Positions 1-7,055 of a stretch of 22,528 nt of DNA are shown here, piece by piece. The stretch's first letter is position 1. Every line of letters begins with the position of its first letter. The DNA lies in contig JAAFHJ010000021.1 of NCBI GenBank assembly GCA_013298325.1, forward strand, positions 1 to 22,528, given 5' to 3'. A program made the translations under genes and the position numbers. Source of the stretch: Myxococcales bacterium. GTDB taxonomy: Bacteria; Myxococcota_A; Polyangia; Polyangiales; Polyangiaceae. Under the pieces are notes generated by a model. The model was not told the DNA's origin. It searched no databases and saw only the letters and a program-made list of their open reading frames with translations.

Positions 1-2
1 GG

Positions 3-24
3 GCGTTTTCGCGTTTTCGCGTTT
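3..24. repeat. Short tandem repeat, 8-bp unit
   Basis: The unit GCGTTTTC occurs twice in full and once in part (GCGTTT), just downstream of the stop of the RCC1-like lipoprotein gene. It is too short to assign a role, and no hairpin typical of a terminator is visible in the 36 bases before the gene. Confidence 0.5.
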
Positions 25-36
25 GTGGCGTGCCGA

Positions 37-1098
37 TCAGAAGCGCCGGAGCTTCACGCGCATCGGCTCCTTGACGAAGCCCTCTTTGCCGTTCAGGGCG
101 CCGTAGTCGCTATCGCCCCACTGGTAAACGGCGCCGCTCGTGGTGATCGCCACCACAAAGCCGTACGTTTCAATCCTCGTCGCTTTGGGCTCCTTGCGCG
201 TAAACGCGCCTGGGTAGTCGCCGAGGATCCAGCCGACGCCGACGCCGACTTCGCGAATCGGCTCGTCGAAGGGGAGCGCGACGAGCTTCCAGGTTGCTTC
301 TCCGTCGGCCGTCGCTCCGCCGAGCGCGCGTCGATTCCCGGAGCAGCGAAGCTCCCCGGCGAACACGGCGCACCGAAGATCGCCGGTGTCGACGACCGAG
401 GTGGCCCCCTTGAGCTCGGCGATCTCGCGGAGGGCGTCGTCCCGACCGGAGCGGTCCTGGAAGGCGAACACGGCGCCCGTTCCGTCGGACACAAAATGCG
501 TCTGGCTGTTGACGCCGGTACGATCGACAAAGCGGCCCTCGAGGGGTCTCTGGTCAGGCATCAGGAGTTCGCCGTCGCGCAAGTAGCCGAATCCCAGCGG
601 TCGTGCGCGCGTGGGCGGCCTCCGGCCGAGGTCGTTCGCGTCGACATGGGTCACCTCTGGCGGCGCAGGGGGCACCGGCGCGAGCCCGAAGCGGCGACGT
701 TCGCTCGTTTTTCCGGCGGCGACGAAATAGTCCCCACCGGCGGCAAGCGCGAAGGCGCCCGAAGCGACGACCGGGACGATCGCGACCTTGCCGCGACGAG
801 GATCGATGCCCGCCTTTAAATTTGTGAAATTGCTCGAAAATGCGTAGACGGCGCCGGCGCCGGTACGCCAGTAGAAGGTGCTGTTGTCGTTCGCGATCTC
901 GACCGCGTCTTCGGCGCCGACGATCGGGACCGCGGAGGCTTTCCCGAAGTCGGAACCCCAACAGACGACCTTGCCGCCGGTGATCGCGCAGGTATTGGTC
1001 TGCGAGGCGGCCCACCCGGTCACTCCGTCGAGCTTTTTCCCGCAACCGCCCAGCACAAGTAGCGCCGCAAATACCGAAAAACGTTGGTAGATTCTCAA
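37..1098 (-). CDS. RCC1-repeat-like lipoprotein
   Basis: The product is a 353-aa predicted lipoprotein. The N-terminus MRIYQRFSVFAALLVLGGC is a short signal peptide with the lipobox LGGC, lipidated Cys at about residue 19. The mature part has RCC1/beta-propeller-like pieces: TCAITGGKVVCWGSD near the N-terminus and YQWGDSDYGALNGKEG near the C-terminus. The repeats between them are degenerate. RCC1-like proteins are propeller-shaped binding proteins, so a surface or periplasmic binding role is inferred; no ligand is known. I chose the TTG at 1098 because GGAG lies 6 nt upstream and because TTG overlaps the TGA of the upstream kinase (TTGA), which suggests translational coupling. A GTG at 1116 is possible but has no ribosome binding site. 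The pairing suggests the lipoprotein acts with the kinase. Confidence 0.8.
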   Translation of the reverse strand: MRIYQRFSVFAALLVLGGCGKKLDGVTGWAASQTNTCAITGGKVVCWGSDFGKASAVPIVGAEDAVEIANDNSTFYWRTGAGAVYAFSSNFTNLKAGIDPRRGKVAIVPVVASGAFALAAGGDYFVAAGKTSERRRFGLAPVPPAPPEVTHVDANDLGRRPPTRARPLGFGYLRDGELLMPDQRPLEGRFVDRTGVNSQTHFVSDGTGAVFAFQDRSGRDDALREIAELKGATSVVDTGDLRCAVFAGELRCSGNRRALGGATADGEATWKLVALPFDEPIREVGVGVGWILGDYPGAFTRKEPKATRIETYGFVVAITTSGAVYQWGDSDYGALNGKEGFVKEPMRVKLRRF

Positions 1099-2171
1099 AA
1101 GATGCTCCGGAGCCACGCGAGGAACCGCGCGAAGAGGCCGGGCCGGGCGACGATCAGCGGTGCCGGTGCCGGAACCGGAGCGTACGGTTCAAAAGCGGCT
1201 TCGGCGGCGAAGTCGGCGAACGTGCCGACAAGGGTCGCGTCGTCGGGATCGACTTCTGGGAGGGGGAGCGCGGGCGCGGGCGCGTCGGCTTTTCGGGTGA
1301 CCCCTGAGGGGCGTTCCGTCGGGAAATAGTCAAGAAGGGCGGCACGAAAGGCGGCGGCAGTCGGCGGGCGTGCATCGATCTCTTGGGCGAGGGCGCTCTC
1401 GATCGCGTCGGCGAGCGCCTCGGGGAGGTCGGGACGGATTTCGTCGAGGCGGGGTCGCCGCCCGCTCAAGATGGCGGCAAGGACTTCGCCGGGGGCGCCG
1501 TCGAACAGTGGGCGACCGGCGAGCGCCGTGAAGAGGCACGCCGCGACCCCGTAGAGATCGGCGCGGGCGTCGGCCCCTTCGCCGACCGCCTGTTCCGGGG
1601 CCATAAAGACAAGCGTTCCAAGGAGATCGCCGGCCCGCGTGAGTGGCGCACCTTCCCGATCGGCCTTCGCCACGCCGAAATCGAGGAGCTTTACCTGTTC
1701 GCCGCCGGGCGTGCGGTGGAAGAAGAGGTTCGCCGGTTTGATGTCGCGATGAATGATTCCGAGATCATGGGCCGCTTCGAGGGCGGCGAGCAGCCCCTCG
1801 GCGAGCTGGCGAACGACGGGAATCGGCAGGGTAGGGGTCCGCCGAAGCCGGTCGGCGAGCGTCTCCCCTTCCAGGAGTTCCAGCACGAGGAAGGGGCCGC
1901 GGTCGTCCTCTTCGACCCCAAGCAGGCGCACGACGTTCGGGTGGTCGAGGCGCCGAAGGACCTCTGCTTCTTGCGAAAACCGCTCGGACGCCTCGCCCCG
2001 GTAGTCGTGGAGGCACTTGAGCGCCACCGGCACGCCGTCGTGACCGCGCGCACCGAAAACGACGCCATCGGCCCCCTGCCCAAGCACCGAAGTCACATGG
2101 AATTCGCCGCCGCGGCCGCGCTGATGCGGCTCGAAGATGGCGCTCCTGCTCCAGCGGGGGTGGGTAGTCAC
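1095..2171 (-). CDS. Ser/Thr protein kinase (PknB/Hanks type), no transmembrane helix
   Basis: This 358-aa eukaryote-like kinase has all the key elements: Gly-rich loop GQGADGVVFG (about residues 31-40), VALK lysine (about 52), catalytic loop HRDIKPAN (Asp about 143), metal-binding DFG (about 164-166) and MAPE (about 190-193). The kinase domain ends near residue 285. A Pro/Ala-rich linker follows, then a short amphipathic tail, LFARFLAWLRSIF, in place of the usual membrane helix and sensor domain, so it is probably cytosolic or only peripherally membrane-bound. The start is uncertain: the open frame extends to a TTG at 2219, but codon third positions turn GC-rich only after the GTG at 2171. 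Its stop overlaps the TTG start of the RCC1-like lipoprotein, giving a two-gene operon. The substrate is unknown. Confidence 0.9.
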   Translation of the reverse strand: MTTHPRWSRSAIFEPHQRGRGGEFHVTSVLGQGADGVVFGARGHDGVPVALKCLHDYRGEASERFSQEAEVLRRLDHPNVVRLLGVEEDDRGPFLVLELLEGETLADRLRRTPTLPIPVVRQLAEGLLAALEAAHDLGIIHRDIKPANLFFHRTPGGEQVKLLDFGVAKADREGAPLTRAGDLLGTLVFMAPEQAVGEGADARADLYGVAACLFTALAGRPLFDGAPGEVLAAILSGRRPRLDEIRPDLPEALADAIESALAQEIDARPPTAAAFRAALLDYFPTERPSGVTRKADAPAPALPLPEVDPDDATLVGTFADFAAEAAFEPYAPVPAPAPLIVARPGLFARFLAWLRSIF

Positions 2172-2592
2172 GGCGACCCGCAAACGTATCGGAGCGCTCC
2201 GTACAAGCCAACCGCTCAAAACAGTTCTTCGCGGTCGTGACGCGACGGAGACAAGGACCCCGTTTCAAAAGTACTTGCGTTGCAAATATACGCGTTCTTT
2301 TGCCGCCTCTTCTTTGCCGCCGTTCGCCGCCGCAAGGGCGCCGTCTGCCAAAGAACAGGAGCACTTCCGTTGCAGGGATGAACGCGCGCGTGCGCCGATT
2401 TCAGGAAATTCGCATCGGCCGGTCGCTTGAAGTCCCGGGCGAACTTCTGGCAGGAAATATCAAGAAAGTGGGCATAGATTGGGCGCCACAAAGACTGCCA
2501 AGAGGTCAGTAATGGTCGTCGTGCCGTCGCGATGGGGGCCGGATTGCGCGTCGGCGATTGCGCGTTCGGCGCCGCGGAAGTACTCGAAGGCG
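2172..2592. other. Divergent intergenic region
   Basis: This 421-bp gap separates the divergent kinase (minus) and Cys-rich lipoprotein (plus) genes and must hold promoters for both. The part around 2260-2345 is richer in A/T and T-runs than its neighbours. I could not fix a convincing -35/-10 pair. An ATG at 2378 opens a 44-codon plus-strand frame ending at 2512; its product resembles nothing I know and is not called as a gene. Confidence 0.5.
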
Positions 2593-3015
2593 ATGCGCGC
2601 CGCCCCCCTTGCTCTCCTCGGATTTGCGGCCGTTCTTGGGGTCGCCTGCGGAAAATCGTCGAGCGCACCACCGTCGCCGGCCGCCGTCGATGCTCAGTAC
2701 AAGAGCGACTGCGCGATCCGCGCGACGCACACCCAGGGGGACAGCCTCGCCTGCCTAAAGTGCGAACTCGCCGTCGAAGAGCCGACCTCCTGCGCCTGCA
2801 TCGACGCCCCCGAAGCGTGGAAGGGGGCCTGCAAGCCGGAGGTCGTCGCCGTGCGCGCCGAGCCTGGCTGCCTCGACATCGACGGCTGCGTCCGTGCCTG
2901 CCGCGGGGACTGCGCCTGTGCGGAGCGCTGTTACGCCGATGCGGGGAGCTGCAAAGCAAAAGCAACCGCCCGAAATGTTTGCAAAACGCGAATCTGCCAC
3001 GACGCGTGCAAGTGA
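2593..3015 (+). CDS. Cys-rich lipoprotein, unknown function
   Basis: The product is a 140-aa predicted lipoprotein. Its signal peptide (residues 1-18) ends in the lipobox GVAC, with Cys19 lipidated. A Ser/Pro/Ala linker follows, then a domain rich in cysteine with closely spaced pairs such as CLKCE, CACID, GDCACAERC and a final CHDAC. This pattern implies a disulfide-stabilised extracytoplasmic domain; small proteins of this style are common in myxobacterial envelopes. The ATG at 2593 is preferred because GAAGG lies just upstream (2586-2590) and a proper signal peptide follows; the frame stays open upstream but shows no signal peptide there. The gene ends 4 bp from the end of the convergent minus-strand coding stretch. 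I do not recognise a family. Confidence 0.8.
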   Translation: MRAAPLALLGFAAVLGVACGKSSSAPPSPAAVDAQYKSDCAIRATHTQGDSLACLKCELAVEEPTSCACIDAPEAWKGACKPEVVAVRAEPGCLDIDGCVRACRGDCACAERCYADAGSCKAKATARNVCKTRICHDACK

Positions 3016-3019
3016 CGAC

Positions 3020-3355
3020 TTAGCTCTCGTGACTGACGCTCCGCACGAGGCCGTCCCCGGCAAACGTGACGGCGAGGAGGGCGTCGCTGGGGGCGCGGCC
3101 GAGGCTGTAATCGAGGACAACGTGAACGTCGCCGTCGTCGGCCGGGTGAATGCCGATGCCGACGAGGTCGAGGCCGGCGAGGAAGGTTGCGCGGTCGATC
3201 GCTGCCGGGGCGTGCCCGAAGAGCTCGGCAAGCGTGCTCGGCGCGAGCTCTTCGAGATGGAAGGCGATGTAGCCGCCGACGTCGTCGTCCTCGACGGCGA
3301 TCGCCTCCCGGGCGCGTTCGTCGAGGGTGGCGAGAGCGTCGGCATCGCCACGACT
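3020..3355 (-). pseudogene. DUF2004-like coding stretch without a start codon, in frame after the catalase stop
   Basis: Reading the minus strand directly after the catalase TAG (3358-3356), the same frame stays open for 111 codons to a TAA at 3022-3020. The translation looks genuine: it has strongly GC-rich third positions and an acidic start to a segment with DDDVGGYIAFHLEEL, then IGIHPADDGDVHVVLDYSLG and a C-terminal VSHES. The VLDYSLG...LLAVTF...SHES pattern resembles the C-terminal half of DUF2004-family proteins; this is from memory, not a search. There is no ATG, GTG or TTG in frame until a GTG close to the end, so the region cannot start by itself. Possibilities are a 5'-truncated pseudogene, a readthrough extension of the catalase, or a sequence error. 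The N-terminal half of the expected domain is absent in the other minus-strand frames too. Confidence 0.55.
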
Positions 3356-4534
3356 CTACTTGGTCGGCGTCTGCGGAGGCGCGTCGAAACCCTCGTAGCC
3401 GTGGGGCTCGAAGCCGCCGGCGCGCCCTTGGCGGCTCGCTTCGTACACGTAACGGCGGGCCCGGTTGATGTGCCCCATCGGCTGGTGGGCGTAAATCCCG
3501 TGCCAGGGGCTGTAGGAGAGCTTCTCGCAGAAGGCGTCGCGGGCCGGGTCGGCGAGGTCTTGGGCCGGCATGCGAATCGTCGCGATCGGGACCGGTGGCG
3601 CCACGTCTTCCGGCCATTCCCGGGAGGCGTGTTCGATGGGCGTCGTCTTCGGATCTGCCTGAAATTGCGCGTAAAAAGTGAAGCAAAGCCCCGCCTTCGC
3701 CGCTGCGTTCAGGTCTTTCCGCAGGTAGTCGGGGTCGGTTCGGGGCCCCTTCGGTCGGGGAACACTCCCTTCGCAGGGCTTGGCCGTGTACTTCACCGCC
3801 TGGTGGGCCCCGAGGTGGAAGGCGCCGCCGGCCCAATACTGGGCATTTGCTGCACTATCGATCGGATCGGTCCGCATCAGCGCCGGCGCACCCGTGCGAA
3901 TATGCGTCGCCGCAAACCAATAGCCGGAGAGGCGCCCGCGCTCGTTGGCGAAGGCGAACTTCATGAATTCTTCCGCGTTTCGACCGACCGGCGTCGGCGA
4001 ATTCGTCATCAAGAAATCCTGGGTCTGCATCTCGTCGTTGAGGGGTCGGGCGCCGTCGACGCCGAGCAACTTTACCGCCATGCCGCGGGCGTCGAGCTCG
4101 TCGTCGGGTTGCGTCCAGCCGACGCCGTTTGAGAAGCGAATCCATGCTTTGTAGGGCCCCTTCCCCTCGGCGAAGACCCCGAATTTGCTGCGCGGATCCC
4201 GGTCCGGGAGCGGCTCGACGGTTCCGTACAAGCAGCCGTGGGCTTTGCCGTGAAAGCCACGCTGGACGCTCTGGCCGCGGTTCCCGCTCTGGAGCTTCTG
4301 CAGCTCCTGGATTTGTTTCGCGAACTCGGCAAAGCGCGCCTTCTCGGCGGTGCAGCTCTCGAGGCAGTACTCGCTGTTCATCGACTCGGCCCCCTCGGCG
4401 ACCGGCTCAAAGGGCGGCAGCGGGACGTCGTCGGGGGCGACGCGTCGGAGCTCAGGCCGCGGAGCGACGACAGTAATCCCCGAGCAGCCGACAAGAACGG
4501 CACCAAGGCAAAGAAGGCGGAAAGGGGCGCGCAT
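3356..4534 (-). CDS. Catalase-family heme protein, predicted lipoprotein
   Basis: The 392-aa product has a signal peptide with lipobox LVGC (Cys17) and a catalase-like fold belonging to the small 'catalase family protein' group. Visible landmarks are RGFHGKAHGCLYG (His95 as candidate distal heme His), IRFSNG (about 132-137), LDARGMAVKLLG, FLMTNSP (Asn178 as candidate distal Asn), SPWHGIYAHQPMGHINRARR, and an RxxxY pair (Arg358, Tyr362) matching the spacing of the proximal heme ligand in catalases. Known relatives bind heme and act on hydrogen peroxide or fatty-acid hydroperoxides; which applies here is not shown. Lipoprotein export would place it in the periplasm or outer membrane. It lies 39 bp downstream of the hydrolase gene, probably in one transcript. 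The tail after residue 368 (Gly/Pro-rich) may be extra. The TAG stop is followed by an open frame described separately. Confidence 0.85.
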   Translation of the reverse strand: MRAPFRLLCLGAVLVGCSGITVVAPRPELRRVAPDDVPLPPFEPVAEGAESMNSEYCLESCTAEKARFAEFAKQIQELQKLQSGNRGQSVQRGFHGKAHGCLYGTVEPLPDRDPRSKFGVFAEGKGPYKAWIRFSNGVGWTQPDDELDARGMAVKLLGVDGARPLNDEMQTQDFLMTNSPTPVGRNAEEFMKFAFANERGRLSGYWFAATHIRTGAPALMRTDPIDSAANAQYWAGGAFHLGAHQAVKYTAKPCEGSVPRPKGPRTDPDYLRKDLNAAAKAGLCFTFYAQFQADPKTTPIEHASREWPEDVAPPVPIATIRMPAQDLADPARDAFCEKLSYSPWHGIYAHQPMGHINRARRYVYEASRQGRAGGFEPHGYEGFDAPPQTPTK

Positions 4535-4573
4535 GGGGCAGCTACGGTATCCGGCGCGCCCGGTTACCTGCGT

Positions 4574-5371
4574 TCAAAAGCGGGCTGTGGAAGGCGCTTG
4601 GCGGAGGAAGGCAAAAACCTCTGCAAATTTCGCTTCGCCATCGCCGACGGCGCCGTGGGCACAGCCCGGCATTTCGACGTAGGTCGCAGGGACGCCCCGC
4701 GCAGCGACCCCCTGGGCCGCCTTTTTCATGCGCGCGCGCACATCGAGGGCGCACGACATCGTCACGAAGGCCTCGCTCGCCGCGAAGTGGCTCGCCACAG
4801 GATCGAGGGGCGCGCCAATAAGTACAATTTTACGAAAACGTTCCGGGTACTTGGCAGCGAGCTTCTCCGCAAAAACCGCCCCCTGCGAGTAGCCGATGAG
4901 CGTGATCGGCGCGTCGTTTGCCGTCCCTGCACGGGCGAGGGCCGCCTCGATACGCCGGTGCTGCTTCTCGGCATCCCACGAGAATGTATAAAAATTCTTC
5001 ACTCCGGGGCACGGCTCGTCGCCGTCGATGGCGAGCACGCCACCGGCCGCGCGCGCCGCCTCGGGGAACGTCCACAGGTAGCCGGCGGCATTGCTGCACA
5101 TCCCCGGTAAGAATACGATTTTCGGTGCAGTTGCGTGGGAGTTCGCTTCGTCACGACCATCTGCCCCGTCGACGACCATCGCCAGGCGATCGCCCGGGAC
5201 GGTCAACGCGTGGACGCTCGCGGGGGCCGGCGTACGCACGGCGAGCTGCACCGCCGGCATCTGGAGCGCCGGCAACGGCGGCGCGCGACGGACCTTCCCG
5301 ACCGGTTCGGTGGCGCAACCACTGAAAACCGCAAGCGAAACGAACGCAGCGACCGCTCCAAAGACCTTCAT
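4574..5371 (-). CDS. Alpha/beta-hydrolase lipoprotein
   Basis: The product has 265 residues: a signal peptide with lipobox FSGC (Cys19), a Pro/Ala-rich spacer to about residue 60, then an alpha/beta-hydrolase fold. The nucleophile elbow is GYSQG (Ser162), an oxyanion-side strand is IVFLPGMCSN (about 85-94), and the likely catalytic His is in GCAHG (His239). Asp210 or Asp190 are candidates for the acid. The family covers esterases, lipases and related hydrolases, so no substrate can be named. Lipidation points to action in the periplasm or at the outer membrane. The ATG at 5371 gives a canonical signal peptide, although the ribosome binding site is weak. It probably shares a transcript with the catalase-family gene downstream; upstream it is separated from the helical-repeat gene by the 56-bp repeat array. 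Confidence 0.85.
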   Translation of the reverse strand: MKVFGAVAAFVSLAVFSGCATEPVGKVRRAPPLPALQMPAVQLAVRTPAPASVHALTVPGDRLAMVVDGADGRDEANSHATAPKIVFLPGMCSNAAGYLWTFPEAARAAGGVLAIDGDEPCPGVKNFYTFSWDAEKQHRRIEAALARAGTANDAPITLIGYSQGAVFAEKLAAKYPERFRKIVLIGAPLDPVASHFAASEAFVTMSCALDVRARMKKAAQGVAARGVPATYVEMPGCAHGAVGDGEAKFAEVFAFLRQAPSTARF

Positions 5372-5404
5372 GGCAACCCATCGCCGGTCGGCCGGAAAGT
5401 GTGA

Positions 5405-5544
5405 CGCGGTTCCGGGCGGACGCGCAGCGACTGTATGCGCGCCGTTTCCTCACCGCCTCCGGCGGTTCCGGGCGGACGCGCAGCTACTGTGTGCGCGCCG
5501 TTTCCTCACCGCCTCCGGCGGTTCCGGGCGGACGCGCAGCTACT
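5405..5544. repeat. 56-bp tandem palindromic repeat array (2.5 units)
   Basis: Two full 56-bp units (5405-5460, 5461-5516) and a half unit (5517-5544) lie head to tail. The units differ at about three positions. Each contains the inverted repeat ACCGCC-TCC-GGCGGT inside the core CCGTTTCCTCACCGCC..., so each transcript copy could fold as a hairpin. The array fills most of the 168-bp gap between the helical-repeat gene and the hydrolase gene, and its last bases supply part of the upstream gene's TAG stop. A further copy, in the opposite orientation on the plus strand, lies inside a coding gene at 10193-10242, so this is a dispersed element and not a local duplication only. It is not CRISPR-like: there are no unique spacers. 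Confidence 0.9.
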
Positions 5545-6307
5545 TTGCGAAGGTCGCGATCGCCTTTTCGCAAGCCTCGGTCGCCTCGGCGAGGACCTGC
5601 TTTTCGAAGTCGTCGTCGGCCCGTTCGTTTCCGACCCGCTTGGCAAAATCTCGAATCTCCGGGAGCGCTTCCGCGGCGTTGAGCTTCGTCAGGCCGAGGA
5701 CGATCGTCGTCCCGTGGTGAATCGGAATCGCCGGGTCGGCGAGCTCTTTCGCGAGCGCTTTCGCGGCATCCCCATCGCCGACGGCGAGCAGCGCGTCGAT
5801 CGCCATCGACGCATTCCCGGCCGCCCCACGACTGTCGGCGCCGCCGGACCGCTTCTCTTCGCTGCGCAAAATCTCCGTGAGGCGTCCCCGAATTTTTGCA
5901 CGATCTCCGGGAGTTGCTTCGGCGGCAAGCGCACCGAGACCCTCAATGGCGACCGCCGCCGCATAGCCATCCTTCGCCACGTCGACGGCGAGGAGCTTCG
6001 GGAGGGCGCCGAGGCCCTCTTGGGCGAGCGCCTGTTTCAGCGACTCCTGGCCGGCGAAGGGGTTCTCGTCGTCGTCGCCCGCATCGACGGTTGCCGCCGC
6101 GCTAGCGCTGGGCAAGGGCTTGAGATCTTTACGTGTTTCGGCGGTAACTGCTGGCGGGGGCGCGGCCGCTACCTCGTCGCTCGCAGGCACACTCGGCACC
6201 AGCGCGGACGTGCGCGCGTTCGGAGCCGTCTGACTTCTCCACGCAAAAACGCCGAGAAACGCGATAAAAATCGCGATCCCGGCGAAGGTACGTCCGTCCC
6301 GAAGCAC
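5540..6307 (-). CDS. Membrane-anchored helical (HEAT-like) repeat protein
   Basis: The 255-aa product starts with a single hydrophobic segment, FAGIAIFIAFLGVFAW (about residues 8-23), that could be a signal anchor. An Ala/Pro-rich linker follows, then an alpha-helical domain from about residue 85 built of short Ala/Leu helices (for example SLKQALAQEGLGALPKLL and YAAAVAIEGLGALAA) reminiscent of HEAT repeats. Such repeats make protein-binding scaffolds; the partner is unknown. The start is GTG at 6307, 13 bp after the stop of the endolysin-like gene, so the two are probably co-transcribed; no clear ribosome binding site is visible. The TAG stop lies at the edge of the 56-bp repeat array, so the natural C-terminus could have been altered by the repeat. 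Confidence 0.75.
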   Translation of the reverse strand: MLRDGRTFAGIAIFIAFLGVFAWRSQTAPNARTSALVPSVPASDEVAAAPPPAVTAETRKDLKPLPSASAAATVDAGDDDENPFAGQESLKQALAQEGLGALPKLLAVDVAKDGYAAAVAIEGLGALAAEATPGDRAKIRGRLTEILRSEEKRSGGADSRGAAGNASMAIDALLAVGDGDAAKALAKELADPAIPIHHGTTIVLGLTKLNAAEALPEIRDFAKRVGNERADDDFEKQVLAEATEACEKAIATFAK

Positions 6308-6320
6308 GCGACGTCGTGTT

Positions 6321-6926
6321 TCAGCAGCCGCCGGCGGCGTTGCAGTAGACGGTGCGCAGCGAGCTGAGGCTCCGCTGGGGCTGCCCGTAGCGGCCCGGCG
6401 GGAGGGAGGCCCACTCGTAGGAGGCCTTATCCATCGCGCTTTTGAACTCGGTCGCCGTCATCGTCCGCGTCTCCGGGAGTGTGACGCCCCGCGCAGTCAA
6501 CAGCTTGATGGCGCCGCGCTCCTGGTTTTCCGGCTTGAAGGTCGGCAGGCCGAGCCCTTTCCAGGTTCGCGTGAGGAACTGGTAGCGCCCCGCCGCCGTC
6601 GAGCAGTAGTTCCCCGCGCAGATGTTCTTGTTCGGATGGCTGGAGCAATCCGAGACAAGTTTAAAGGAATACAGGACGTTATAGCCATCTGCGCCGCCCG
6701 CATTCCGCGTGCCTTCCGCGTAGGCGATCGTGTCGAGGAAGGCCTTGCGCTTCTTTGAAACGACACCGACCGCCCGGCTCGGCGAGCACGATTCCCCGAC
6801 GCGAAGCTCATCGGCCTCGAAATCGGCGTTCGTCGAAAAGTCGTCCCCTGCGCTCTCTTGGGCGCACCCAACGGAGCCAGCGGCGAGGGGGAGGGCGACG
6901 AGAACGGGGAAGAGGCGACGAAGCAT
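6321..6926 (-). CDS. Lambda-endolysin-like (GH104) peptidoglycan lytic lipoprotein
   Basis: The 201-aa product has a signal peptide with lipobox SVGC (Cys21), a short acidic spacer, then a domain from about residue 57 to the end. This matches phage lambda R endolysin (lytic transglycosylase, glycoside hydrolase family 104) in the order of its motifs: KAFLDTIAYAEGT (Glu71 equivalent to the catalytic Glu19 of lambda R), DGYNVLYSF, CSSHPN, STAAGRYQFLTRTWK, FKPENQERGAIKLL, a central RG, and EWASLPPGRYGQP. These enzymes cleave the glycan strand between MurNAc and GlcNAc with 1,6-anhydro formation. Here a lipoprotein signal replaces the holin route, suggesting a domesticated enzyme for wall remodelling or attack on other cells (inference). 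The ATG at 6926 has AGGAG 7 nt upstream. No other phage gene is nearby. Confidence 0.9.
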   Translation of the reverse strand: MLRRLFPVLVALPLAAGSVGCAQESAGDDFSTNADFEADELRVGESCSPSRAVGVVSKKRKAFLDTIAYAEGTRNAGGADGYNVLYSFKLVSDCSSHPNKNICAGNYCSTAAGRYQFLTRTWKGLGLPTFKPENQERGAIKLLTARGVTLPETRTMTATEFKSAMDKASYEWASLPPGRYGQPQRSLSSLRTVYCNAAGGC

Positions 6927-6960
6927 CGGGAGACTCCTACCGGGATGTTAGAGACGCCGT

Positions 6961-6972
6961 GGAGACGTCTCC
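6961..6972. promoter_or_regulatory. Perfect 12-bp palindrome, possible operator
   Basis: GGAGACGTCTCC is a perfect inverted repeat 35 bp upstream of the ATG of the endolysin-like gene. Half of it (GAGACG) is repeated a few bases nearer the start. Placement in the leader fits a repressor site, but nothing here identifies a regulator, and a 12-bp palindrome can occur by chance. Confidence 0.3.
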
Positions 6973-7009
6973 GTTCCGTCTACTCGCCGATCGCAGAGCC
7001 GCAAAGAAA

Positions 7010-7038
7010 ATAATAGGTGTCGGCGACGTGTCTTTAAA
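7010..7038 (-). promoter_or_regulatory. Possible sigma-70-type promoter for the endolysin-like gene
   Basis: On the minus strand, TATTAT (7015-7010) matches five of six bases of the -10 consensus and sits in an A/T-rich patch that is unusual for this window. A weak TTAAAG (three of six to TTGACA) precedes it with 16-bp spacing. It lies about 85 bp upstream of the gene start. Confidence 0.3.
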
Positions 7039-7055
7039 AAAGTGAACAAAAATAG

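Noticed and set aside
2378..2512. 44-codon plus-strand gene in the divergent intergenic region
   Set aside because: No clear ribosome site, no signal or motif; kept only as a note on that region.
2755..3351. Minus-strand frame starting at an ATG at 3351, over the DUF2004-like stretch
   Set aside because: Its translation is Ser/Pro/Arg low-complexity, and it runs antisense into the Cys-rich lipoprotein; the neighbouring frame without a start has much better coding character.
2894..4132. Plus-strand open frame of 412 codons across the catalase gene
   Set aside because: It is antisense to clear catalase-family motifs and overlaps the Cys-rich lipoprotein; its translation has no domain pattern.
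5405..5544. CRISPR array
   Set aside because: Units are directly contiguous 56-bp tandem copies with no variable spacers, and no cas genes are present.
5435..6367. Plus-strand open frame across the repeat array and helical-repeat gene
   Set aside because: It reads through the 56-bp repeats and then antisense to a better-supported gene; no ribosome site or motif.
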